Source: Ichthyosporea sp. XGB-2017a
Lineage: Eukaryota > Opisthokonta > Ichthyosporea
Direction of reading: 5' to 3'
Assembly (NCBI GenBank): GCA_002811675.1
Contig: PDIM01000002.1
Location: 62,001 to 126,000 of the forward strand
DNA length: 64,000 bases
The notes beneath the pieces are model-generated. The model was not told the origin of the DNA. It ran no database searches and saw only the letters and a program-made list of their open reading frames with translations. This document shows positions 9,818 through 21,400 of the stretch, piece after piece (within the stretch, counting starts at the first letter, position 1; the number at the start of each line of letters is the position of its first letter). Made by a program: the position numbers and the translations under genes.

Positions 9818-11017
9818 CTATAGCTTACTTGTTGCTTCTTCAACAATAGAACGGGACAGATCATCAGTAGGATCCATCTTCACTGCGAGCTTATACTCCT
9901 CAATAGCCTTGGAAGTGTACATTTCAACGTCGTCATCACTGCAGATGCCTGACAACATCATGTATGCCTCACCCAATTTTTTAATATACGCTGGGCTAGA
10001 AATGCCCCCCATCTGCGATTCCTTTTCCTTTCCGGTACTAAGGCACTTAACACATTTTTGAAGAAAATTTATACCCTCCTTCTTTTCAGTCTCCTCTAGA
10101 TCTTCTTTAAGAATCTCTTCTGCAATCATAAAGTAGCAGGTCCCCTCTCTATACACACCATAGCAGTCTTCCGGGTTCTTTTCAAAAGCCATCGCAAATT
10201 TTTCCGCTGCAATTGAGGCATACTTTTTCAAAGAACACCCACCCAAAGAATTTGCAAAAGCTTGAATACACTGAGCGCATGAAATTAGCTCTTCGCTATA
10301 TTCTTCATTGCTTGCAGAAACACTTTCGAGGGCTTTTTCAAACACGCTGAGGGCTGAATCAACACTCTTTGCATCTTCCTCGCTTACTTCAGGCAGAATT
10401 TCATCACTTCCCATGCTGTATTTCAGCTTATCATACTTCGATCGAACAAGACATAGTTTGGCCCTTCCCAGGGCAATATTGCAGTCCTTTTCACTTTTAG
10501 GATCCTCTTCCTCCTCTGCATTATCAGCCTTTAAGGCACTTTCGAACAAAGAAATTGCTTCCTCTAGCAAATCAGAAACACCCATAAATTCTCCGAATTC
10601 TAAAGCACACATTCCATAGTAATAAAAGAAGGTGCGATGAGAATACTCTTTCCGCTCCGTTTCAAATCTTTCCATTGCAGCCTCATATAATCGCTTCCCA
10701 TAAACCGAGTTGCCACCGTTCACAAAATTGAAGGCTTCTTCAAAAATTTCCAGTGCAGGAACATCGGGCTGAATATCAATTTCAATTTGCCCTGAGGTTA
10801 ATTCATCATCTTCCGAATCTTCCGAATCCTCCTCTACTTTTTGCTTCTTCTTAGAGCTACTTGAAGACGATTCACCAACTTCTTCAACCCTCTGTCTTTT
10901 GCTCCCTGTTCCATTTTCACTACTCACAGCGCTTTCTATTTTCACCTCTTCCTCAGAGACATCTTTCTTCACCTCTGCTACAAAGGCTTTGTTATCCACT
11001 TGTTCCACAAGAGCCAT
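9818..11017 (-). CDS. Ett1/Nro1-like TPR protein
   Basis: 399 aa, single exon. A basic and acidic N-terminal leader has a K-R-Q-R nuclear-type cluster and a run of serines and lysines (residues about 35-75). TPR-like helix pairs follow, from the A-L-E-I-F-E-E-A-F-N-F-V-N-G-G-N repeat at about 90 to the end. The arrangement (Y-x-x-A-M-E-R-F-x-x-E, then Y-Y-Y-G-M-C-A-L-E-F-G-E-F) matches the fungal Ett1/Nro1 family. In that family, Ett1 supports translation termination in budding yeast and Nro1 inhibits degradation by Ofd1 in fission yeast. A related assignment, a NASP-like histone chaperone TPR protein, is less likely but not excluded. It shares a 479-bp divergent spacer with the RNASEK gene. 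Confidence 0.6.
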   Translation of the reverse strand: MALVEQVDNKAFVAEVKKDVSEEEVKIESAVSSENGTGSKRQRVEEVGESSSSSSKKKQKVEEDSEDSEDDELTSGQIEIDIQPDVPALEIFEEAFNFVNGGNSVYGKRLYEAAMERFETERKEYSHRTFFYYYGMCALEFGEFMGVSDLLEEAISLFESALKADNAEEEEDPKSEKDCNIALGRAKLCLVRSKYDKLKYSMGSDEILPEVSEEDAKSVDSALSVFEKALESVSASNEEYSEELISCAQCIQAFANSLGGCSLKKYASIAAEKFAMAFEKNPEDCYGVYREGTCYFMIAEEILKEDLEETEKKEGINFLQKCVKCLSTGKEKESQMGGISSPAYIKKLGEAYMMLSGICSDDDVEMYTSKAIEEYKLAVKMDPTDDLSRSIVEEATSKL

Positions 11018-11496
11018 ATTTCAATACTCACACACAATAGTCAATCCACACCCTTGACACGTAGCTGTAAATCTCCCTTGTTCCTCTATTCCTCAACTGG
11101 GAACGTACATTTACTATATGGTACTATTGTACAAAAAGAAAAGAAGTGCAGTGATCACATGGATCATATAGGGTTAGGGCCGTAACCAGGGGTGCACACT
11201 GCATTACATAGCTACCCTCCAATCAATCAGAGTCGAGTGCGAGGGCGGCGCCCTTCACAGCAGCAGCCAGTCCACAGCGCCACTGTGATCATCAATTATA
11301 GTTGTATAGTTTTACTATGGACATTTCATTCTATATTATAAAGCATAATTATAACTATAACCTCCAAGTATATTATTAGTATTCGAGATTCATTTTGAAG
11401 GTTGAACAGACCAGGCTGATTTGCAGTTTATAAGTGGATTCTTTGTTTTCCGTATTGTGTTCGTGTGTTTTGTGACTTTTGATTTTATTATAAATA
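11018..11496. promoter_or_regulatory. Divergent promoter, ETT1-like / RNASEK
   Basis: This spacer separates two divergent genes. GGGTTAGGG lies at 11171-11179 next to TGATCA/GATCAC-type palindromic words (about 11150-11165 and 11285). A TATA-like AT-rich stretch (11320-11380) precedes the RNASEK start. No coding signal is present. Confidence 0.45.
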
Positions 11497-11898
11497 ATGG
11501 CTGGATTGACGTTTCTTTCGGGTTTTCAGGCTAGCAGCCTTTTTGTCATTAGCATCTGGGGAGTTTTGATGTTGGTAAGTGTTTGAGTTCTAGTATTTGA
11601 CTTGTGAGAAACATTGAGCAGTGGAAATTCTTGCAAACGTGAAGTCAGTGTTCTAATATTCAAGTCTTTGATGTGATATGTTCTTTTTGTCTGCACTGTT
11701 TAGTCTGTTTTGGGATATTACTATGATAGGAAAAACATATATATCATGAAAGAGATTCATGACCCTGCGAAGACATCGGAGAGCTGCTACTACGCTGCTG
11801 CTATCTACGCTGGAGTTATGATTATATCTGGATGGCAATGCTGGATGAATAGCGGGGCCAGTGCTCAGAGAGCAGGCTACCAAAGACAACTTAATTAA
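11497..11898 (+). CDS. RNASEK: Ribonuclease kappa / V-ATPase accessory protein RNASEK
   Basis: Two exons, 11497-11574 and 11704-11898, with a 129-bp GTAAGT..TAG intron, giving 90 aa. The protein has two membrane spans, about residues 8-29 (I-S-I-W-G-V-L-M-L-S-V-L-G) and 55-73 (Y-A-A-A-I-Y-A-G-V-M-I-I-S-G). Between them is the short polar loop typical of RNASEK (human length about 98). Family members were first described as a ribonuclease and are now known as small components of the V-ATPase membrane sector needed for endocytosis. V-ATPase subunit C is also encoded in this window (55.7 kb), but the two are not linked. The first exon is too short to stand out as an ORF; splicing joins W-G-V-L-M-L to S-V-L-G in frame. 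Confidence 0.85.
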
Positions 11899-12806
11899 AC
11901 AAAGAGGCTGCTGTATTCTTTGAAAAGGCGGGATCTTTGAAAGTAACGCTGCTGTGTCGCTGGTATTAGGTTAGATTTGTATTTGTATATTGGAACAGTT
12001 CTTCGACCTGCCACGTAGATGCTTTAGTCGAAAGGGAAATGGAGCACGGGATTTGTGCGTATAAAATGATGCAACGACGAAAGATATTGGCAAGGAGGAG
12101 TCTGAATGTAGATTGAAAAACTACGCTATAGTAGTATGGGCTGGGAAGAGTTGGGATGCATAAATCAATTTGAATTACTTTCACTGCTAAGGATCGCACA
12201 GGAATGTGGTGCTAGCGTGCGAGAGTGTAGGAAAAATGTTATATAAGAGGGCACCGATAGGCAGACTATTTTTTTTGGAATTAGTCGGTGGAAAGCGGCG
12301 CATGATTAATTTAAGAAGGATGCCTTTATATGATTTTTTTTCACTTAACGAATAAAGTAACTACAAACATAGAAGTATGTGCTCAAAGTATAGCACTGGC
12401 TTACTTCCAATGCTATAATTGATGGTCTATTGCTACAGTAAAAGCCAGAGATTGCATTGAAACGATTCACGACAAATCCAACTTGAGATACTTTCAACAT
12501 TTAACATCCAGGTTTAGTTTATTCAGGTAGTTCCTTCACTTAAAGATCGTAGCTACTTTCTTCAAGCGGTAATATTTGTATAAAGACATGAATTGTTTTA
12601 CATTTGCCACTCTTTATAATCTTCGAAATATTAACTTAGGATAAATCACCTTGACGCCAAAGCTTAAAAGATAGGCTGGGTCAGTACTGTTTGTGATATA
12701 CTTCTTTTTCATGCGATTAGCTTTGCTTTTTTAAGTAGGTATGGTGGGGGTACATATATGTATGGGAGCTATATATAAGAGAATTTGAAAAGACAGAAGA
12801 AACAAT
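11899..12806. other. Convergent spacer, 908 bp
   Basis: This lies between the stops of RNASEK and histone H3. I find no protein-like ORF, tRNA or repeat. Such a long 3'-3' gap is unusual in this compact window and could hide a non-coding transcript, but nothing in the sequence identifies one. Confidence 0.5.
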
Positions 12807-13842
<1,036 letters not shown>

Positions 13843-15032
13843 ATGACAGTGAATAACACGACTGCAGCAAGTGCAGGTGGTGGTCCTCCTACAACTACTG
13901 TGTCGGTGAGATTGTGCGACCTTGCAAAAGGGCCATCAATTGAAAAGGCGGTGCCGGACGGGAAAGTAGACGGCAAAGAACGAGAGGCAATGTTTACATT
14001 TGTGAGAACGAATGTTGATGAAGAACCTTCAGATAGGGAATTCTATAAAGTGCACTTTTTACAAAGCGGAGTTACAAACCACCACGCAATCAAACACTCG
14101 TCATAGGAAAGTAGAGTTGTGTGTTTATTGTGGCTGGTCGGGCCCTACTTCCAATGAAAGAATGACAGGCCACGGAACGAAGTCTGAGAGTGCTAAAGAA
14201 GAGAATAAAGTTTGGGTCAACTAATGGGATAATACATTCCACCGTTCAAAAACTCTCCAGAAGAATCCTATACCCTCTCACTCTGGTTTTGGGAGAGAAC
14301 TTCTCCACTAAACCAAAAAAGCACTCCAGTCTCCAGAACGGGCTTTCTTTGAAATAATTCACAAGAACTCTTGCTTTCGCATATAACTCTTTGGCGCCGT
14401 CAGCAAGCGAAATTTCCTTAATAATCAGGCTAACAAAATGATAGTTTGGGAGAAGCGCTTAAAGAGTAGTTTAGAGACCATGCACCAGTAAAAATAAAGA
14501 ACTCATGATGGTTCTTGAACAAGATTATGACGATGTAATAGAAGGTGGTGGTGATGATAGAAAAGCGTAGTCAAGCCCAAATATTGATAGCGTCTTCGAT
14601 GAATTATTAGCTGCTCAAGCGTCTGTAGATGCCAGTGAACAATGGGAAAAGCAAGCTGCCAATATAGACGACGGATATGGTTTTGCTGCTGATTTACTGT
14701 CGGTCTGCTTAATTTGTGGTTTAACTTAGGCAAATTCCAAGGCCGAGGACCCTCGTCTGCCAAAAAAAAGTGAAACTGAAAACGCGGATTGGGATGAATA
14801 CCGCGGGACTCCAGCAAATGTTGAAGAAGCCGAGAAAAGAAAATGTGCCATTTTAACAGACGTTTATGGTGGAGATTATTGTGTAACTGGTTGAACTGAA
14901 AGTAGTGATGGCGATCAGATAAAGTTAACGTTTGGTGGAGATAATGACGATTTTGATATGGAGTTAAAAAATGAAGAAGCACAGCTCGAAAATGAAAATG
15001 GCGAAATTGATGTTGATTCGGCTGTCCAATAA
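13843..15032 (+). pseudogene. Decayed gene of unknown family
   Basis: An ATG at 13843 opens 87 codons of ordinary protein composition. The signal then moves into another frame, where 14100-14223 reads V-E-L-C-V-Y-C-G-W, reminiscent of a small zinc-binding knuckle. From about 14475 to 15032 a third stretch reads as an acidic protein (for example F-D-E-L-L-A-A-Q-A-S and K-L-T-F-G-G-D-N-D-D-F). It is broken by in-frame TAG at 14568, TAG at 14727 and TGA at 14892. No intron of the size seen elsewhere (44 bp or more) with good splice sites removes these stops. The simplest reading is a pseudogene with several lesions. A real multi-exon gene with very short introns is the alternative. The family is not recognised. 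Confidence 0.45.
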
Positions 15033-15715
15033 GTGCTTGATTTTAGAATTTTGAATGTTTGTGTGTGTAAACGTAATACGAAAGTTTAATAAAGTTTGTG
15101 AAACATCAAAAACTAGCAAATCGAAATTAAAAACTAACAAATCAAATTCAAAATGAAAATCAACCCAAGGAGCCTCGAATCAACCAAAGATATCCTTGAA
15201 TCAACCCAAGGGACAAATCAACCCAGTGCCCACGTGCCATGGCTGCGCCGGCGCGATTTTTTCCACAGCGCCGACCAAATAATTCTTATTCTTGAATTCC
15301 AAGAATGTGAGACTAATACGAAAGTTGAGACTTGAGATTTGAGACTTGAGGTGTGCAAAGCTAGAAAATCTAAAGAGCTTTGACCGGGTAGCTGGAAAGT
15401 GGTATTGCACTTGGCAGGCTACTTGTGGGAATTCCCCTCTGTAGTCTGCAAGGGACTCCCTTCTGGGGGTTGGGACGCTTCACTGCTCACTCATCTTTCT
15501 GGACCACTCCATCTCAATACCCATTAAACAGCACCCCCGGTCCTAGCCCAGATCCCCTGACATGTTGTAAGTTTCATTATATTTTATTCTATTTAATTTG
15601 AAATACACTCTACATTATCATCTTTCTATTTAACCCTTGGAATATACACTTGGGACACAAGAGAATTCACTTTTCAAAGGGCTTCGCTTTCGGCCAAATT
15701 TCTCTAAATTTATGT
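15033..15715. other. Repeat-bearing spacer, 683 bp
   Basis: This lies between the decayed gene and the PP2A stop. It contains four AATCAACCCAAG-type units (15158-15226), a 13-bp direct repeat TAATACGAAAGTT at 15074 and 15314, and GAGACTTGA repeats near 15328-15350. The block at 15360-15560 is GC-richer and structured-looking, but I could not match it to any RNA family. Confidence 0.5.
15158..15226 (+). repeat. Four-copy degenerate tandem repeat
   Basis: Copies of AATCAACC(C)AAG start at 15158, 15178, 15199 and 15216, a spacing of 17-21 bp. The units differ by 1-2 bases. Confidence 0.6.
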
Positions 15716-17476
15716 CTACGACGCAGCTTTCAGAGCATTGCTTGCGAAAAATTTCACATCTTTGTCCGAATCTTCATGAAGAGTAGTGAGGGCTGGTCTG
15801 ATTTGGTTTTGAACAACATTCTTGTCTAGAAGAGGAATGAGTATTTTCAGTGTCTTTGCAACATTGAAGCGAACATTAGCGACAGAGTCTTGGGCCATTG
15901 TAATGACGACGGGTAACATGGTTTTGATAATGACATCTGGGGGCACGACTTCGGACAGTAAATTAATGGAAAACAGCGTAGTCATTCTATACAAGTAATT
16001 TGGGTGTCTACACATAGACAGCACTTTCGGAATCATGGAAGCCTGTGCCCACTGAGGGCCAAAAGCTTCTGTCAATCTTTTCAAGTTCATTGTAGCAGCT
16101 TCACGAATAGAAAACACACAGTCACCAAGCCAAGTCATGCACAGACTTGAAAGTTTCTCGTCAAAAAACTGCGATCCAAGTTGGGTGGCCAGAAGCGGAA
16201 TGTATTCAATAATGGCCAATCGTACTCTCCACTGTCTATCCTCGGCCAATTCAACAATTGCTGGCAAAAGAGACTGAGAAAGCAGCTCGATCCCAATGAC
16301 TTCATTTACACATTCTAGTTTCGAAATGATATTAAGACGAACATCAGAGCATTCATCTTTCAAAAGCTGCAAAAATACAGGCAACAAATGTTCAACAGTA
16401 TTTTCTTTTCCCAGGCAAGGGGAAACTCCCATAATGACAGAGGCGAGGGCAGCTCTTACGTGTTGGGAGTTATCTATAGCCAATTCCTTAACAACTGGGA
16501 GAACCTGTTTCATCAACGTATCACTCTGTATTTCAGTAGGCAAATTCTTGATCACCCCGGGAACTTTAAAAGAGGCGGCAGTACGTACTTCAGCTTCGTT
16601 ATCCTTCAGCAGTTTAATATACGATCCAAGAAGCTCTCTCTTAGTGAGCTCGGGGCCAATGGCTTGTTGTAAATCAACAAATTTATCTGCTACCATATAT
16701 CTAACACGCCACGAACGATCATTACAACAGCTTATTAAAGTAGGCAAGATTAAAGACTCATTTTCACTCTGATTCAAGGTGTTGGCAATAGAAACACAAG
16801 ATTCTACCGCAAGCAATCGCACAGAATCTTGTTCATCCTGGGCCAAAGAAACAAACAGCGAAACAATTGAAGTCTTAATGTGCTCCGCCTCCACAATTTT
16901 GGCAAATTCGCCAAGTTTTGCTGCCGCTGCCCGCCTCACCATAGGAGTATCATCATGACACAGCTGAGAAAATAACTTTCTAAGCTCCCCTTTCATGCTC
17001 GGATTTGCTTTCTCGTACACCGTTTTGAAAAGACCGCATGACGATGTTCTCGACGTAAACCAATCCCCAGTAGCCAACCTTCTTAATAGCGGAAAGCCGT
17101 GCTCTTCCACAGCCTTCTCGGGAAGGTCTTTAATTACTTGGCAAAGAGACTCCGTCGCTCTATCTCTCACAACAGTTTCTTCAACAGCTGCTAATATTTC
17201 CAAAGGCCCCAACAACACATGACCATACTGAGGTCCCCCGATCAAGGTCACAAATTGACCCAATTTTTCTGCCAAAACCAACAAAACTTCATCCTCATCA
17301 TCAATAGAATCATTAAGAAAAGGAATGAGCTCTTCACGTGTGCGATCTTCACCCAATGCCAATGCAATTGTTGATAACCTGCGAACAGAATTCAAACGCA
17401 GTTGAAGATCTTCATTCTTCAACTCATCAATTAGAACAGCAATTGGGTACAGAGATTTATCGTCTTTACCCGACAT
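15716..17476 (-). CDS. PP2A scaffold subunit A (PR65/Tpd3)
   Basis: 586 aa, intronless, essentially the full family length (about 585-590). It consists of 15 HEAT-like repeats of about 39 residues. It starts with [14 protein letters not shown] and ends in K-F-F-A-S-N-A-L. Family signatures include [27 protein letters not shown] and [16 protein letters not shown]. The protein is the horseshoe scaffold that holds the PP2A catalytic C subunit and a variable B subunit in the cytosol and nucleus. It controls mitosis, septation and signalling dephosphorylation. There is no truncation or odd residue. The start is the first ATG, with many A/C bases upstream. Confidence 0.96.
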   Translation of the reverse strand: MSGKDDKSLYPIAVLIDELKNEDLQLRLNSVRRLSTIALALGEDRTREELIPFLNDSIDDEDEVLLVLAEKLGQFVTLIGGPQYGHVLLGPLEILAAVEETVVRDRATESLCQVIKDLPEKAVEEHGFPLLRRLATGDWFTSRTSSCGLFKTVYEKANPSMKGELRKLFSQLCHDDTPMVRRAAAAKLGEFAKIVEAEHIKTSIVSLFVSLAQDEQDSVRLLAVESCVSIANTLNQSENESLILPTLISCCNDRSWRVRYMVADKFVDLQQAIGPELTKRELLGSYIKLLKDNEAEVRTAASFKVPGVIKNLPTEIQSDTLMKQVLPVVKELAIDNSQHVRAALASVIMGVSPCLGKENTVEHLLPVFLQLLKDECSDVRLNIISKLECVNEVIGIELLSQSLLPAIVELAEDRQWRVRLAIIEYIPLLATQLGSQFFDEKLSSLCMTWLGDCVFSIREAATMNLKRLTEAFGPQWAQASMIPKVLSMCRHPNYLYRMTTLFSINLLSEVVPPDVIIKTMLPVVITMAQDSVANVRFNVAKTLKILIPLLDKNVVQNQIRPALTTLHEDSDKDVKFFASNALKAAS

Positions 17477-17668
17477 GATTCCGACCTTTTACAAGAACAC
17501 AAAATGGAAATATTTCCTCGCCCAAGAGCACTCAAAGCGTAAGCAAACCTCTCAAATAAAAACAAAAAAAAAGAAACAAAACAAAAACTAAACACCAATA
17601 ATCGCTCCTCTTTTTCTTTCAAAAACAACAAGAAAAGCACACCAGTCAGTCAGTTAGTCCTTGCTTCT

Positions 17669-17692
17669 AAACACACACACACACACACACAC
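17669..17692 (+). repeat. (CA)12 microsatellite
   Basis: Alternating AC for about 24 bases, upstream of the PP2A start. Confidence 0.8.
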
Positions 17693-17744
17693 CCAATCAC
17701 ACTCCTCGAGCTAGTCTTGTGTGGATCTACCTCGTCCTCCTTGT

Positions 17745-17768
17745 GGGAGGGGAGGGAGGGAGGGAGGG
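17745..17768 (+). repeat. GGGA tract, G-quadruplex motif
   Basis: Five or more GGG runs separated by single A bases lie about 270-290 bp upstream of the PP2A gene, on the strand opposite to transcription. This meets the sequence rule for an intramolecular G-quadruplex. Confidence 0.6.
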
Positions 17769-18492
17769 ACACACAGTACAGTACAGTACTACAGTACCAA
17801 CCCACCAGACCCCTCGCCAGACTCAGAGGCCACAGGGACAGGGTCCAGAGAATTATTGTATTGACGAAAACCAAAACAGAAAGGCCGAGAGAAAGAAGGA
17901 AAGAAAAACCAACAAAAAAAATTAGCGCAAAAAAAAATTACTATGCCACTTGAATTGCAAAAGTTTTTTTTTCTTTTCTTTTCTTTTTTTGGTTTCCATT
18001 TCCCAAAAATCCAAACAAACGGTGATCTGGTCACTGTTGTTGATTAGGGGTAAAAGAATTTCTGTTTTATTTCAAACAAAACCTAAAAATAATAAGAAAT
18101 ATGGAACTGGAAATACCTCTTTTTAATTAATTAATTCAAATGAGAGGATATGGAGAGTAGATTATTTCCTTATTGGAGTCCTGTACAGGGATGGATGGCT
18201 AGGATGACTCCAGGAATGTGAACGATGGATATCTTAATCCTCCAATGGTGGATACACAGAGTTAATTACAAACAGGAAAAAGACGAAACAAAAGAAACAA
18301 AAAAAAATCTAGAATTATAAAAAACCAAAAATAGTTGAACAAACTGGAATATTTTATTGCACCGAAGGAAAGGGAATAATTTTAGTTAGGAATGAGGTTT
18401 AGGTGGAGGACTTGCCCGAGTCCATTCACGTAGTGGTCAATGTTGTGATTTGCTTAAGTGCCTGTCTTCCTTTATACCTGTTCTCGCTTGGG

Positions 18493-21400
18493 TCAAGAAG
18501 GCTGTGGAGTAGACTGATAGCCCTGGGACTCCAGACGAAGAAGGACTCTATTTGTGGGGGAACCTTCAACACTCCCCAATAGTTTCTTGGATCCATTAGG
18601 GCGCATGAGATAAACGTTTGCCTGCAGGCTTCCCAAAGTCTTGTCAGACTCGATACTGAAACCGTTTCCAATGCATGGTGATAGACCTGATTCTTCTTCG
18701 GTACCGTTCCACTCTACGCTTATGGCGGAACTTAAAGCTGCGTATTCTCTGATAAAACGCCCTTTTACCTCGTACTTGATGCGTGTTTTCTGTTCTTTGG
18801 TTATTGTCTCAATAGGAGCAATATACAAATATTCCTTCATTCGTGCAACCTTTTCATTCAGATCAGCATAATTGCCGCTTTTGTTCATTTCTCGAAGCTC
18901 AAAAAGAACCCTTGAAGGTCGCTCACCTTGCCAGTCTTCGTCGTTGCTCAAGTCAAACACTGGGACTGTATTGTCTAGGCTTCTCAAAGATTCATTTGTT
19001 GTACAGGAACTTTTGGTGCTCGCCATGGATGTAACACTCCCTCCTATTTTCGGTGCTTCGAGATATGCCTTATCTATGAGATTGGCAATGTCTTCAATTT
19101 CTGCATCTTCGAAAGTAGAACCGGCCATGGACTCTTGAGATTTGTGTTGCACTCTTAAATGTTGAGTAGGGGTCTTCTTCTCTACAATCATTTTTTTATC
19201 TGGTGCTTCTCGAGATGCCTCCTTTGCCTCCATTTCTGCTTTTGCTATGGTAGCTTTGGTCTCCGGAGCTACATTCAAATCTTTTATCCACTGCATGCTC
19301 TCATCATCACTCTCAAGCAGCTCAGATTTCATCATTCGTATTTCACCATATCCATACGAGTCCACTGTATCTTCGGAGTCATATCCCCGACGGCCCCGCT
19401 TATATATTTCTGACCCATCAGTGTCATCCTCGAATCTTCCATCAAAAGAAGTATTGTCCGTTTCCGAGTCAAATGCTGTCTTACCTGAAGCTTCCCCTGT
19501 GCAAGCCCCGGTCTGCAGAGGACTGACGATGTCGCTTTCAGAATCAAACTCATTATCAGAAAATAAATGATAGTCAATTTCTTCAGATATAGCTCGCGCA
19601 CCTAGCTTTGTTTCTTGCAACTGCTTGACCCTGCCATCCTCCTTCGTTGAAGAAGATAAGTGTTGATAATCACTTTGTTCCTTATAGCTAACCTCACTTT
19701 GCACGGTAAAAGCTTCTTCTTTTTCAGCTCCTGTATTAGCGAAGCTGTCTTTTTCGGCAGCGAAATTCGAATGTGTTTCTTCTTCGATAACGGAGTCTTC
19801 ATCCCAGATTTGGTTTAGGCTTTCCAGTGTCGCAAATGTTTCATTGTCGTCGACTCCAGAAGATGATACAGGGACATCCTGGGCGTCTTTGAAAACATAA
19901 TCAATAACTGAATCTGATTCATGAATGCCCCAGGCATTGTCATTTACATCTGACTCCTCCTCATTTTCAGTTTCCTCTACATCGGAAATCGCTTTGCCAA
20001 GTTTCTCGTTTGAAAGCTGATAATCTTGATTTAGCATTAGCTGTCTGCGTTTTTCCTTCAGGCGAATCTGGCGTTGCCTTTCTTTCTCATCGTCTTCCCT
20101 GAACTTTTGTATCCTTACTTCACAATCGAGCAATTCTTTGTACTTTTTGTCAACAGCCTCTTCATCTGCCAAAGACTTCATTATGGAATTGATTTTGCTC
20201 CAAGCAGTAGTTACTTGATCTGCAATTTCTACCTCAGGTGGTTCAATTTCCTTGAAGGTTTCCTTCACGTACTCTTCCTCCAGTGGTATAATGTGAGTTC
20301 CAAGGTCGGCAAGAAACCTGTCTTTCTGATGTCTGGGGTTGTACTGCTCACACCATTTTCGAATATCATCGGCAATTGCTTCTGCAAGAGGTTGAACCAG
20401 TTCTGGTCGAAGGCCTTGGATTTTCACAAAATCTTGAGCAATTTTGGCAGGGTCGTCATTGGGATGGATTGGTACTTTTATGGCTTGTCTATGTCCGAAT
20501 TTGACATTAGCGTGGAACAAAATAAAGTTGGCATCGTTACCGATCTCTTGCTTCTTCAAGTCTGCTTTACGCCTTCGAACATCTGTTTCCAAATGGAACG
20601 GAATTTGTTCATGACGAGGAAATTTCCTTGTAACCCCCGAAGAATTACGCAACCTCTCCTTTTCAGCCGCCAGCTCCCTGCCCTTGAAAGTACGCTGGAT
20701 AGCTTCATGAAATCCCCAAGGTCGATCCTGTTCTTTAAATACGTTTTCATTCAGCTCATGGATTTCAGGTGCAAACGTACACTTGTCTAAAGCCTTTTCC
20801 GATGTCGTTCGGTGATCACAAAAGTGTGTTACCTTCATATCATACTCTTCTTGATTAAAATGACTCTTGACATTTGTGTACTTTCGTTTAATTGTCAGTT
20901 CTGGATTAAACGTACAGCCGTCGGTCTCATGGTCTTCCTTTTCTGCAAGAGCCTTTTCCCTTTTTCTTTCCCATTCCCAATGGTCAGCATAGAGAAAATT
21001 GGGTAGATTTTTTAAATATTCTTTGGTGCCTCGGTTTCGAGTTAGAAACTTGGCTGTTCTTGTCTGGCAAGTCTTGGGGGTAAATGGATACACATCAGGC
21101 CCATAGAAATCTTTTGTAGGGGGCTTTTGTACCATCCTTACATTTTTATACATATTACTATTCACAATTAACTCACGAACCTTCCATGCGCAAAAATCGA
21201 TGTCCTCCGTTTTAAAAGTTTGGTTCCACTTTGTCGAGTTTATCTTTGGTACTTGATATCCTTCTTTCACTCTATCATAATTCAACTTTTGAGTGGGATT
21301 TCCTTTGCCCCAAGCATAAAGTAGGAAGAGGAAGACATGCTTCAGGGAAACAGAGGGTTCCCTCTCATTTTGATTGCTTTGACCACTATTGTTTTTCCCC

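Larger units (their letters stand above)
17477..18492. promoter_or_regulatory. PP2A promoter / long spacer with simple repeats
   Basis: This 1-kb spacer contains a (CA) run at about 17669-17692, a GGGA-repeat tract (17745-17768), CAGTA repeats at about 17775-17797, and A/T homopolymers (17885-17990). The distal part should be the 3' UTR of the next minus-strand gene. No coding signal is seen. Confidence 0.5.

Noticed and set aside
14503-14982. 159-codon minus-strand frame rich in H, L and Q
   Set aside because: It is the antisense shadow of the acidic D/E-rich stretch of the decayed plus-strand gene.
15360-15560. 5S rRNA, SRP RNA or RNase P/MRP RNA
   Set aside because: None of the conserved boxes of these RNAs could be matched on either strand.
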